Below are positions 17,747 to 25,647 of a DNA stretch of 64,000 bases, piece by piece. A program made the position numbers and the translations under genes. The DNA is from Bacillota bacterium (GTDB lineage: Bacteria > Bacillota > Clostridia > Oscillospirales > Ruminococcaceae). The DNA lies in assembly GCA_023460535.1 (NCBI GenBank), contig JAEWPV010000006.1, forward strand, positions 1 through 64,000. The letters are read 5' to 3'. The stretch's first letter is position 1, and every line of letters begins with the position of its first letter. The notes beneath the pieces were generated by a model. The model was not told where the DNA came from and did no database searches. It saw only the letters and a list, made by a program, of their open reading frames with translations.

Positions 17747-18588
17747 TGTACCGCTACGACGGCAGCTTTGAAGGGCTGCTGTGCTGTGTGTTTGAAAGCT
17801 ACAGCAGCAAGGAGATTCCCTGTGCCATTCACAGCCCGGGCTTTGTGCAGGAGACGCTGCTGCCTGTCAAGGAGATTGTTACCGATACCGAACACGCCCG
17901 CCGCGTTGTCGCCTCAATCCCACAGCGGATGGGACTGGACGTTTTGCCCTTTATTCAGCGCGCCTTTTTAACCTGCCTAAACGATAAGGAGCATTATATC
18001 CTCTTGTTTCTGCGCATTGGGTTTCGGGTGGGCGCACAGGTGATGAGCATGCTTGCCGACGACACGGTGGATGTGCTGACCAAGGCGGTACGGTATCTGG
18101 AGCGGGAGACACACCTGTTTCGCGAGTTTGTGCGTTTCTCAGAGCACGGCGGCGTACTGGTAAGCGAGATTGAACCCAACAACATCGTTCTGCCGCTTAT
18201 CATGCAGCACTTTTGCGAACGGCTGCCCGAAGAACGGTTTATGATACACGACATCACCCATGGAATGGCGCTGATATATGAACCATACCGCCCCACCATC
18301 CTGCCCATCGAATCGCTTGAGCTACCCGAGCCGGATGAGCAGGAACTTGCGATGCGCAGGCTGTGGCAGCTGTTCTATGACACCATCGAGGTGGAAGGGC
18401 GCCATAATCCCAAATGCCGCATGGGGCATATGCCCAAGCGGTACTGGAAGCACCTGACCGAGTTCGACCGCCCGTTGCGAACGGTGTGCGATAAGCCCGG
18501 CTACTCGCCATCGCCAAACGCGGTGTTGCTGCCCGACCGCACCGTACCGGCCTATTACCCCAAAACAGCGGTTTTGCACAGCGGTTGA
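17725..18588 (+). CDS. Partner of radical SAM repair protein (TIGR03915/DUF4130-type 'DNA metabolism protein')
   Basis: A 287-residue protein beginning DIVYRYDGSFEGLLCCVFE, the typical N-terminus of the family found adjacent or fused to UDG-like domains and paired with the radical SAM protein upstream. It overlaps that gene by 22 bases, so the two are co-translated. The RHNPKCRMGHMPKRYWKHL segment near residue 225-245 is a conserved basic stretch. No UDG domain is visible in this version, which ends at about the length of the DUF4130 part alone. Function is inferred only from partnership and the SOS-type promoter. Confidence 0.8.
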   Translation: MPDRTDIVYRYDGSFEGLLCCVFESYSSKEIPCAIHSPGFVQETLLPVKEIVTDTEHARRVVASIPQRMGLDVLPFIQRAFLTCLNDKEHYILLFLRIGFRVGAQVMSMLADDTVDVLTKAVRYLERETHLFREFVRFSEHGGVLVSEIEPNNIVLPLIMQHFCERLPEERFMIHDITHGMALIYEPYRPTILPIESLELPEPDEQELAMRRLWQLFYDTIEVEGRHNPKCRMGHMPKRYWKHLTEFDRPLRTVCDKPGYSPSPNAVLLPDRTVPAYYPKTAVLHSG

Positions 18589-18694
18589 GTTTGCCCTGAT
18601 ACATGCAGGCTTCTTTGGAGATTTTTCAGTCTCAAACTATAGAAATTAGGTATCTATAAGCAGATTCGCGGTATATTCAGCCGATACGGCACCC

Positions 18695-18740
18695 CGCGGC
18701 AAGCCCCTTCGGAGTTTCATCTCCGAAGGGGCTTGCCGCG
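18695..18740 (+). terminator. Strong intrinsic terminator after the radical-SAM pair
   Basis: Perfect 20-bp stem (18695-18714 / 18721-18740) with loop TTTCAT, followed by TTTT and a second small hairpin (TTTTGCTT-gc-AAAGCAAAA). Otherwise the 18589-19012 gap shows no gene I would defend. Confidence 0.8.
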
Positions 18741-19012
18741 TTTTGCTTGCAAAGCAAAAGAATCTGCCGGTACCGCGCACGTTCGGCATGCTTGCTTAAT
18801 ATGATATATCAGGGTCGAGCTCACGGCCTTTTTCGTCATACAGGCTATCAAAACGGCAGGGGGAACCTGCCGCAGGCTTCAAAGGCGTGATGACTTTGTC
18901 GTTAACGGCGGCAAACATGCCCGCACAAGGTGATACATGGCTGTAAGAATAAACGCATTTTGAAGGCTGGTCGGTGTATTTGAACGGGTAACTGAGCCGA
19001 GGGGGGTATGGA

Positions 19013-20062
19013 ATGAATTCCCGTAATAGCATGAATTCCGGCAGAGGAAACAGTTTCAATACAAGCAGAGGTGTCGGCAACGGGTTAGAGTCGGTGCGTG
19101 CTCGGTTTGGCGAGCAACGCGCCTTGGAAACGTTCGCACAGGCTGCACAGCGCAGCAAGGCACAGGCGGCGGCCATGGTAAACGATCCGTCGCTGCGCTT
19201 TCGAACCTTGTTTGTGCTTATTCCGCATATTAAGGCGTACGGCGTTTATAACGACCTAAACGAACGGGCGCGCATTGCGCTTAAGCTGTGCGCGGATATG
19301 TTAAGGGACGACGAGCTAAAAAAGGTCGCCGCACAAACAAGGCCGGATAACCAAACAGAAGCAGATGTACTTAAGTGGATGCTTCGAACAGGCACCCAGG
19401 ACGACGGAAGCGACAACCGCTATGCAAAAACGCTAGACAACGCGGCGGGGCTGATTACAGACCGTTACCATGACGCAACGGTGTTGCCGCATCTGGTTGA
19501 TCTGCTGTTTCGCCGTGCGCGTGAGGGGTACAACATTCATGATCTTTCCTGGGTGCTGTTCCACGGCGGAGACCCGCATATGCTAAGGCTCGCGGCGGGA
19601 TATCTGCGTTCGGCGCAGCCAAAAGACTACGAGCTTGCGTGTGCACTGCTTCATCTTGAGCCGCTGCCCGAGCAGGAGCGTGCACAGGGTAGGCAAAAGC
19701 AATATCAAAGCTATGTAGCGTGGCTTAGCGAGAATTATGACTATCTGTATCCCACCGAGGAGAGCTTTCAGCTCAAGAGCGATCCCCAGCCCTTTGCCGT
19801 GGATATGGGGGCAAAGTATCTGGTTCGACCCACCCTGCTGCGAGATCCCGCCACCGCGGTGCAGGCAATTGCGGTAAGCGGTGCCGATAGGCTTCCCAAC
19901 GAGTTTTTGACACTAAGTGAGCAAGAAAAAGAGCTGCTGGCGGGCTATTCCAACAAGCTATATAAACGAAATCGAACGGACTGGAACCGCTTTATCGCCC
20001 AACCCGTTTCAGCACAGCTGAGCGAAGCCAAACAGGCGGCGCAAACGGAGGGGTCACGATGA
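19013..20062 (+). CDS. Unknown protein coupled to spore-coat transglutaminase gene
   Basis: A 349-residue protein I do not recognise. Residues 1-25 are rich in Asn, Ser, Gly and Arg (MNSRNSMNSGRGNSF...), a low-complexity start. The rest is soluble, helical and Leu/Ala/Arg-rich with HEAT-like texture (LPHLVDLLFRRAREGY, LRLAAGYLRSAQP). No signal peptide or membrane helix is seen. GAGGGGGG is the ribosome binding site. It overlaps tgl by 4 bases (ATGA), so it is made together with the coat cross-linking enzyme and could be its substrate, a coat morphogenetic factor or an enzyme regulator. That role is inference from linkage only. Confidence 0.75.
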   Translation: MNSRNSMNSGRGNSFNTSRGVGNGLESVRARFGEQRALETFAQAAQRSKAQAAAMVNDPSLRFRTLFVLIPHIKAYGVYNDLNERARIALKLCADMLRDDELKKVAAQTRPDNQTEADVLKWMLRTGTQDDGSDNRYAKTLDNAAGLITDRYHDATVLPHLVDLLFRRAREGYNIHDLSWVLFHGGDPHMLRLAAGYLRSAQPKDYELACALLHLEPLPEQERAQGRQKQYQSYVAWLSENYDYLYPTEESFQLKSDPQPFAVDMGAKYLVRPTLLRDPATAVQAIAVSGADRLPNEFLTLSEQEKELLAGYSNKLYKRNRTDWNRFIAQPVSAQLSEAKQAAQTEGSR

Positions 20063-20820
20063 TTACGATAGCAGGGCGCCCCTCTACCCCCGCAAGCCTG
20101 GTCGATGAATTCCCGCCAAACAGCGTGGAGCGTCTCATCATCGAGCAGATGGCGGCAAGCAGTACCGAATACCGTTTTGACACCGCAAAAGAGCTGTGGT
20201 TTGAGCTTTCTCTGCGCAGGGAACTGATAACGGCGTCCAACGCGCTGAACAGAAGCGGGCTACGGTTTGCCATATTCCGCGAAGCACAGTGCAACCCCGA
20301 CTTTTGGGAGCTGACACCGGAGGGTGGCTTTAAGCAAAGACAGGATGTCAAGGCATCGGATGCGGTGCGTGATATCTTTACAAACGGACGAAAGTATGCC
20401 ACCGAATGTGCCACCGGCATGGTGATTGTGTATTTGGGCGCGCTGCTCAACCTGTTTGGTGATGAGAAGTTTAACCAAAACTTTAACGGGCTTTATCTGA
20501 TGAACTGGCATGGTCTGCATCGCAACCTGCGTGAGATTGGACAGATGAACAAGTATCCCGACTATTTCCCGGGTGACCGCAGGTATTTTGCAAACCCGGA
20601 TGTTGACCCCGTTACGCCCGAATGGCAGGGCGAGAATGTCATCGATCTCAGCGGCGGAATGTATTACGGGCACGGTATGGGCAAACGAAATGCCGAGGCG
20701 ATTATTGCGGCGCTCAACAGAAAACGCAAGGAGGGTGCCACCCGCTCCGCGTACCTGATGGACTCCGCAGGACGCCCGAACTTTAAGCGGCTGTCAACAT
20801 TGTATTACGGCGCATCGTAG
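20059..20820 (+). CDS. tgl: Spore coat protein-glutamine gamma-glutamyltransferase
   Basis: A 253-residue protein that aligns along its length with Bacillus subtilis Tgl, which forms epsilon-(gamma-glutamyl)lysine cross-links in the spore coat. Shared blocks include ATECATGMVIVYLGAL, with predicted nucleophile Cys117, plus FFxGDxxYFxNPxxDP-like and GENVIDLSGGMYYGHGMG segments. Length is normal (B. subtilis about 245). It implies the host makes spores. It is the second gene of a two-gene unit. I did not find a convincing mother-cell sigma promoter upstream of the first gene. Confidence 0.9.
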   Translation: MITIAGRPSTPASLVDEFPPNSVERLIIEQMAASSTEYRFDTAKELWFELSLRRELITASNALNRSGLRFAIFREAQCNPDFWELTPEGGFKQRQDVKASDAVRDIFTNGRKYATECATGMVIVYLGALLNLFGDEKFNQNFNGLYLMNWHGLHRNLREIGQMNKYPDYFPGDRRYFANPDVDPVTPEWQGENVIDLSGGMYYGHGMGKRNAEAIIAALNRKRKEGATRSAYLMDSAGRPNFKRLSTLYYGAS

Positions 20821-21161
20821 AAGGCATCCGCCCGTAGGGGAACCCCCTTTTCGAAGGTGCTGTTGAAAATCCTGTCTGACGGACAGGGAATGATTAACGG
20901 CAATAGCAAGGTTTGCTGGTTTTCAATCATCTTGTACAGTATTTTTGTTTAAACAGTACGAAAAGTTTACGTTTTGTGCACTGTACTTTTTGATTGGTTC
21001 CAGTATAATTGTTCTTGAGTACTAAGGACGCTGTCTTGAAAACTCGGTAACGATCTTGGTGCTACGGTTTGCCCATGCAGGCTTCACTTTGACGGTGATG
21101 ATGCATGCAAGCGCCATTGGCTCCAACATAATCTATTCAAGTACATCCTTACGGAAAGGGA
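20821..21161. other. Intergenic region, no gene seen
   Basis: Contains small inverted repeats (for example CCTGTC-TGAC-GGACAGG near 20870) and a TATAAT near 21004 that may be the -10 of the next gene, with only a weak -35. I see no coding signal. Confidence 0.4.
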
Positions 21162-21755
21162 ATGGGAATGAATATACTTTCACACCTTCGCATGGCGCGT
21201 CGTCTGCTTGCACCCTACGGGGGAGGGCAGGGGGGTGTCAAATCGCTTGCTTTTCTATTTGGCAACATTCGCCCCGACATCATGGGTGGCTTTTTGGTTT
21301 TGCCGCATACCCCAGCCGCCCGCGCACAGATGATTAACCGTAAGATAGAGCAATGTATTGCCGATATGCAAAACGGCGAGCGCGGCGGCATTTATACCAA
21401 CTATCGTCTGGGTGTTATCTGTCATTTCCTTGCCGACTTCTTTTGCTATGCACACAACGATTGGGCCGACTTAACCAGTAAGGCACATTTTATGTATGAA
21501 ATGCGGTTAAACCGTGCGCTCAAGCAGTCCGATTATGAGCAAGACAGTATTCCGCTGCCTGTGGGTGATGTGTCAAGCATCATACAGAGCATTTGGCAAG
21601 CGCATCAGGAGTATTCCGCCTTAAACCCCGACCCGTTGCAGGATATTGAGTATACCGGCGACGTGTGCGCTTTGCTACTCAGCTCGGCGCGTTACCTTGC
21701 CTATTGCGGCGGGCACCATCCGTTCGAGGCTGCGCCCGTTCCCGCTTACGCTTAA
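21162..21755 (+). CDS. Zinc-dependent phospholipase C-fold protein
   Basis: A 197-residue protein. The segment NYRLGVICHFLADFFCYAHND around residues 85-105 is the His/Asp metal-site helix of the zinc-dependent phospholipase C/S1-P1 nuclease-like family found in many clostridia. The C-terminal GGHHPFE may supply further ligands. There is no obvious signal peptide, so this version is probably cytoplasmic; its substrate is unknown. AAAGGGAATGGGA precedes the start; the ATG two codons downstream (21168) is an equally plausible start. Confidence 0.75.
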   Translation: MGMNILSHLRMARRLLAPYGGGQGGVKSLAFLFGNIRPDIMGGFLVLPHTPAARAQMINRKIEQCIADMQNGERGGIYTNYRLGVICHFLADFFCYAHNDWADLTSKAHFMYEMRLNRALKQSDYEQDSIPLPVGDVSSIIQSIWQAHQEYSALNPDPLQDIEYTGDVCALLLSSARYLAYCGGHHPFEAAPVPAYA

Positions 21756-21771
21756 CCGTTTACAAAAACAA

Positions 21772-21811
21772 CAGAGCCGGTATGACTGCGAAAGCAGACA
21801 CACCGGCTCTG
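21772..21811. terminator. Bidirectional terminator
   Basis: CAGAGCCGGT / ACCGGCTCTG stem flanked by A-run and TTTTT, between two convergent genes. Confidence 0.75.
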
Positions 21812-21827
21812 TTTTTGCTTGATAACA

Positions 21828-22487
21828 TTACTTTTCAAGGTAATCAGCAGGGTCAACGTATTTATCATCAATGCGCAGTTCAAAATGCAAACACGGGCTT
21901 GATACGTGCCCCGTATTGCCAACCTTAGCGATGACGTCGCCCTTTGCCACCTTCTGACCCGCCTGTACAAGCAGTTCGTCGCAGTGTGCATAAACTGTCT
22001 TAACCCCTGCGCCGTGGTCGATGATGATATGCCGTCCGTATCCTTTCTCGGAGCTTTTGGCAAGCAGGACGATGCCATGCGCAGCCGCGAAAATTTCTGT
22101 GCCTTTTTCTGCCTCGTAATCAATACCGGTATGACCGGAATATCCGCCAAATCCGATGGCGATTTTTCCGTCGATCAACGGAGTCCCAAACAGCGTTTCT
22201 TGTGCGGCGCTTGTAACCGGTTGTGCTGTGTCTGCCGATGAGTTACCGTCGTGCTCGTTATTTATTTCCCCTTCGCCACCCCAAATAGCATTCTCATCAC
22301 TAATTTCGTTTCTATCAGGGTCAGCGTCGTTCGAAACGAAAAAGCTCAGCTTGGGCGTGCTCGACAATTCATTGTCAGCGTCTGATGTGATGACCGCAGG
22401 GGAACAGGCTGTCGATAACAGACATGCTGTAAAAATCACAGTAACCGCAAGCGTATTGATTATGGGACGTCGAGTAATTACTCTCAT
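21828..22487 (-). CDS. M23 (LytM-fold) lipoprotein with altered catalytic HxH motif
   Basis: A 219-residue lipoprotein starting MRVITRRPII, with a hydrophobic signal and lipobox LSTAC (Cys28). An acidic linker precedes the LytM/M23 domain. Zinc-site residues are present as HTGID and YAHC. In the last motif, canonical H-x-H is C-L-H-F-E-L, so the first His (a catalytic residue in LytM) is Cys; activity may be lost or altered. I prefer the ATG at 22487 to the one at 22502, which lies inside the ribosome binding site. Cell-wall hydrolase or non-catalytic wall-binding/activator roles are both possible. Confidence 0.82.
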   Translation of the reverse strand: MRVITRRPIINTLAVTVIFTACLLSTACSPAVITSDADNELSSTPKLSFFVSNDADPDRNEISDENAIWGGEGEINNEHDGNSSADTAQPVTSAAQETLFGTPLIDGKIAIGFGGYSGHTGIDYEAEKGTEIFAAAHGIVLLAKSSEKGYGRHIIIDHGAGVKTVYAHCDELLVQAGQKVAKGDVIAKVGNTGHVSSPCLHFELRIDDKYVDPADYLEK

Positions 22488-22835
22488 TATAGATAAAACC
22501 ATCCTTTTCTATCGCTTTTGTTGCTACCAAAGCGGAGAAACCACTCGACCAGCATTGTACTTAGCAGAGTAATACCCGCCGTTGCGACTGAATGTGCGGT
22601 ACGAATCGGCAAGTAACGTGTTTAATACGCCACTTTTGTTTTACATTATATTGAGAAGCAAGTCAAGTAAATTTTAACAGAATTATTATTTTTAATAAGT
22701 ATTGTAAATATATAATTGATTTAACGACACGCTCCAAACCTTACTTTAAACAGTAAACGCCGTTGAATCCTATCTGTTTTTGTGTTAAACTTTGTACATG
22801 AGTGAATATTAACCGAATTACTAAGGGGGATGGGT

Positions 22836-23270
22836 ATGGAAGGCGATATACTTAAAAAGCTGGGCATTAAGTCCACGCGTCAGCGAAAGGCGATTATTGA
22901 TGTTTTGCTGACGGCAGGAGAATCGCTTTCCGCGGACGAGATTTACGACCGCATTCCCAAAGACAGCGGGGTCAACTACTCCACTGTTTACCGCACCCTT
23001 GCTACGTTAGTCGATAAAGGCGCACTGATAAAGGTCGGGGAGGCGGGCGGCAAAATCTTCTACCTGCTCCGGCATCACGCGCACAACCACCACCTGATGT
23101 GTACCGGCTGCCATAAGCTGCTGGAAATATCCGAATGCCCGATTGAAACACTCAGCCGTCAGATTGCCCAGAGCACCGGCTTTATCATAACCGGCCACCA
23201 CCTGGAGCTGACCGGCATCTGCCCGGAATGTGCGAGGCACATGATGACAGAACACCCCCCTGCAAAGTAA
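22836..23270 (+). CDS. Fur/PerR/Zur family metalloregulator
   Basis: A 144-residue Fur-fold protein. Winged helix in residues about 10-85 (STRQRKAIIDVLL, NYSTVYRTLATL). The metal-binding region has HAHNHHLMCTGC, and a second pair in CPEC forms the structural Cys4 zinc site. I prefer ATG 22836 (6 bases after AGGGGG) to the ATG at 22830, which abuts it. Whether it senses iron, zinc or peroxide cannot be decided. A DtxR-type regulator follows 86 bases downstream. The 22503-22829 gap is AT-rich and shows no gene. Confidence 0.88.
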   Translation: MEGDILKKLGIKSTRQRKAIIDVLLTAGESLSADEIYDRIPKDSGVNYSTVYRTLATLVDKGALIKVGEAGGKIFYLLRHHAHNHHLMCTGCHKLLEISECPIETLSRQIAQSTGFIITGHHLELTGICPECARHMMTEHPPAK

Positions 23271-23355
23271 GTTTGTGTACTGCATACGTATTGTAGCAGA
23301 TTACAGCGGTAGCAATGCGCTTTTGATTTAATATGACAGAAGGGAGCATAGTTTC

Positions 23356-23733
23356 ATGTCGATTCAGGAATCCGGTGAAAACTATCTGGAGACGATACTG
23401 GTGCTTTATCACAAAAAAGGCACGGTGCGCTCAATCGACATTGCGCATGAGCTTGGTTATTCAAAGCCGAGCATCAGCCGGGCCATGTCTATTCTGCGTG
23501 AAGACGGCTATATCACAATGGATGACAAAAGCGGGCAGATTCTGCTTACCCAAAAGGGAAGGGATAAGGCGGAGCATGTGTACGAACGCCATTGCCTGAT
23601 TACCCGTTACTTAACCGAGGTGCTCGGCGTTAGCCCCGATACGGCCGATGCCGATGCCTGCCGCATCGAGCATATCATCAGTCAGGAAAGCTTTGATTGC
23701 ATGAAAGCCCATCTTGCGGCAGATAAGACCTAA
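23356..23733 (+). CDS. DtxR/MntR-type metal-dependent repressor (short form)
   Basis: A 125-residue protein with an N-terminal helix-turn-helix (VRSIDIAHELGYSKPSISRAM) and a metal-binding/dimerisation half (ERHCLITRYL, DACRIEHIIS). It lacks the SH3-like third domain, as in MntR-size members. The first ligand motif reads E-N-Y-L-E-T-I, where B. subtilis MntR has E-D-Y-I-E-Q-I, so the metal preference may differ. GAAGGGAGC precedes the ATG. A candidate target is the palindrome in the feo promoter at 50051-50068. Confidence 0.85.
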   Translation: MSIQESGENYLETILVLYHKKGTVRSIDIAHELGYSKPSISRAMSILREDGYITMDDKSGQILLTQKGRDKAEHVYERHCLITRYLTEVLGVSPDTADADACRIEHIISQESFDCMKAHLAADKT

Positions 23734-23766
23734 GACGAAACAAACATAACAGCAAGGAGACATCGC

Positions 23767-24261
23767 ATGAGTCAGTTTTCTATTCGCCCCGCGACGCAAC
23801 AAGACACCGCCCTAATCCTGCACTTCATTTTGGAGCTTGCCCGCTACGAACAGCGCGAAAAAAGTGTGAAAGCCACCGAGCAGACCATATACGATTCCTT
23901 GTTTGTGAAAAAGGCAGCCAACGCGCTGATTCTAGAAAGCGAGGGCACTCCCATCGGGTATGCCGTATACTTTTACAACTTCTCAACCTTTGAAGGAAGA
24001 CCGGGGCTGTACCTAGAGGATGTATATGTAGACCCCGCGCACCGCGGCAAAGGGTATGGCAAAGCGGTATTTGAATATCTGGCAAACCTTGCGCTGCAAA
24101 ACGGCTGCGCGCGTATGGAATGGACCTGCCTTGACTGGAACACCCCGTCCCATCGCTTCTACCACGGTCTGGGTGCCACAACCCATCCCAGCTGGATTAT
24201 CCACCGGCTGAAAGAAGAGCAGATTAATACGCTCGCCGAAGGATACAGCGCTAAGCGGTAA
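23767..24261 (+). CDS. GNAT acetyltransferase, SAT (diamine/polyamine) type
   Basis: A 164-residue acetyltransferase resembling spermidine/spermine or thialysine N-acetyltransferases: RPATQQDTALILHFI at the start, YLEDVYVDPAHRGKGYG as acetyl-CoA loop (about 81-97), and WTCLDWNTPSHRFYHGLGA. AAGGAG precedes the ATG, and it lies 33 bases behind the DtxR-type gene, so the two may be co-transcribed. Polyamine or related amine acetylation is the likely activity; the true substrate is not proven. Confidence 0.8.
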   Translation: MSQFSIRPATQQDTALILHFILELARYEQREKSVKATEQTIYDSLFVKKAANALILESEGTPIGYAVYFYNFSTFEGRPGLYLEDVYVDPAHRGKGYGKAVFEYLANLALQNGCARMEWTCLDWNTPSHRFYHGLGATTHPSWIIHRLKEEQINTLAEGYSAKR

Positions 24262-24272
24262 GAATACACAAA

Positions 24273-24300
24273 AAGCCCGGCGGACAAAACCGCCGGGCTT
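24273..24300. terminator. Bidirectional terminator
   Basis: AAGCCCGGCGG / CCGCCGGGCTT perfect 11-bp stem with a 6-base loop, between convergent genes, flanked by AAAAA. Confidence 0.75.
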
Positions 24301-24320
24301 ACGCACGTGCTTTAAAAGAT

Positions 24321-25277
24321 TTATCGGTCAACAAATTCTTTGGCAAACCATACGTCATTTACCGTGAATTCCCGTCCGTTCAGGTAGCCGAGCGCATCCG
24401 CTTCGTCTTTAAACCGAAAGGCCAGACGGTAGGAGTACAACGCCTGAACCCGATGCCCGCTGTCCTTGTTCTGCCGGTTTGTGCCGTACTTTGTGTCCCC
24501 AAGCAGGGGATGCCCGATAAACGCAAGGTGCGCGCGAATCTGGTGGGTTCGCCCCGTCAGCAGGTCCACCTCCAGCAGCGCACGGTCGTCCTTTTGGGCG
24601 AGTACACGGTAGCGGGTCTTAATCTCCTTTGCGTCGGCAAACGGCTTACTTTGCACCGTCACACGGTTTTGCTCGCTGTCCTTTTTTAGAAACGCGCACA
24701 GGGTGGCGCTCTTTTTTGGGGGGATGCCGTGCACGATACACAGGTAGTACTTGTGAACCTCGCGCAGTTTAATCTTCTCATTTATAATGCGCAGTGCCTC
24801 GGCGGTCTTAGCCGCGATTACAATGCCGCCGGTGTTGCGGTCGATGCGGTTGCACAGAGCCGGTGCGAACGAATTCTCGTTGGCGGGGTCGTATTCCCCG
24901 CGCTCGTACAGATGCCGCTGAATTCGGTTAATCAATGTGTCCACCGCCTCCCGGTCATCCTCGTGCACGATTAGCCCCGGGGGCTTGTCCGCCAGCAGAA
25001 TGTTCTCATCCTCATACAAGATGTTCAGATCATCGGGCGCCAGCATAAACGCGTTCTCCCGCTGGGCATCGCCGAAAAACTCATCGCCGATATACAGCTC
25101 CAGCACATCCCCCTCATCCAGGCGCGTCGCGTTATCGCACCGCTTGCGGTTGAGCTTGATGCGCTTAAGGCGCAGGTATTTGTGCATCAGCGAGGCCGGC
25201 AAACGCGGAATCGCCTTGTTCAGGAATTTATCCAAACGCTGTCCCGCGTCGTTTTTACCGATGGTAAAGCTTCTCAA
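24321..25277 (-). CDS. RluA family 23S rRNA/tRNA pseudouridine synthase
   Basis: A 318-residue protein: N-terminal S4 RNA-binding domain (RLDKFLNKAIPRLPASL...), then the RluA catalytic domain with the active-site Asp in NRIDRNTGGIV (about residues 144-154), and LLTGRTHQIRAHLA. It isomerises specific uridines in rRNA or tRNA; target positions are unknown. A promoter lies about 95-120 bases upstream on the minus strand. Confidence 0.9.
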   Translation of the reverse strand: MRSFTIGKNDAGQRLDKFLNKAIPRLPASLMHKYLRLKRIKLNRKRCDNATRLDEGDVLELYIGDEFFGDAQRENAFMLAPDDLNILYEDENILLADKPPGLIVHEDDREAVDTLINRIQRHLYERGEYDPANENSFAPALCNRIDRNTGGIVIAAKTAEALRIINEKIKLREVHKYYLCIVHGIPPKKSATLCAFLKKDSEQNRVTVQSKPFADAKEIKTRYRVLAQKDDRALLEVDLLTGRTHQIRAHLAFIGHPLLGDTKYGTNRQNKDSGHRVQALYSYRLAFRFKDEADALGYLNGREFTVNDVWFAKEFVDR

Positions 25278-25370
25278 AACAATCCTCCGTGTTCCGTGAT
25301 GAAGTAGGGCGCAGTGGGTCGGATAAGCCGGCGCGTTCGCGGTTTAACGGTTACTCGACTGGATAATGTG

Positions 25371-25400
25371 ATTATACAGCCGGTGGTGATATTTGGTCAA
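25371..25400 (-). promoter_or_regulatory. SigmaA promoter of the rluA-type gene
   Basis: Minus strand TTGACC (25400-25395) and TATAAT (25376-25371), 18-base spacer. Divergent from the pyrE leader, whose own TATAAT is at 25442-25447 with a poor -35. Confidence 0.65.
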
Positions 25401-25470
25401 ATATTTTCGCGTTTACGCTGTACCAACCACTGTTTTTGTTATATAATAACACGTAGTTGGGTGTTCTGCT

Positions 25471-25633
25471 CGGCTTTTTTAAGCCGGGGAACAAGAAATC
25501 TCTCAACACAAACCATCACACGAAAATGTGAATGCATAGGAATTGGTGTTTCTGGCTTGAAAAGCCGCAGTTTTGTAAAAAGAGAAACCGCACAATTCCA
25601 AGCGATGAAGTAAAAAAAGCCGGTATCGCCGGC
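25471..25633 (+). promoter_or_regulatory. Structured 5' leader of pyrE (candidate regulatory RNA)
   Basis: About 200 bases separate a TATAAT (25442-25447) from pyrE and are dense in inverted repeats: CGGCTT-tttt-AAGCCG (25471-25486); CACA/TGTG near 25517; then a nested set 25539-25599 in which GGAATTG pairs with CAATTCC, GTTTCT with AGAAAC, and an inner GGCTT-gaa-AAGCC, leaving a small TTTT/AAAA arm; finally GCCGG/CCGGC (25619-25633) just before the ribosome binding site. I do not recognise a known riboswitch or PyrR site. Confidence 0.45.
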
Positions 25634-25647
25634 GGAATGGAGCGGCT

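Noticed and set aside
18661..18790. Hairpin cluster as a mobile miniature element
   Set aside because: The 20-bp stem followed by TTTT is a standard intrinsic terminator; the flanking partial repeats are too short to support an element.
18796..19176. Minus-strand frame of 126 codons
   Set aside because: It overlaps the start of the plausible plus-strand gene at 19013, has no ribosome binding site and no recognisable family. The stretch outside the overlap reads passably as protein but I could not find a start, so I left it out.
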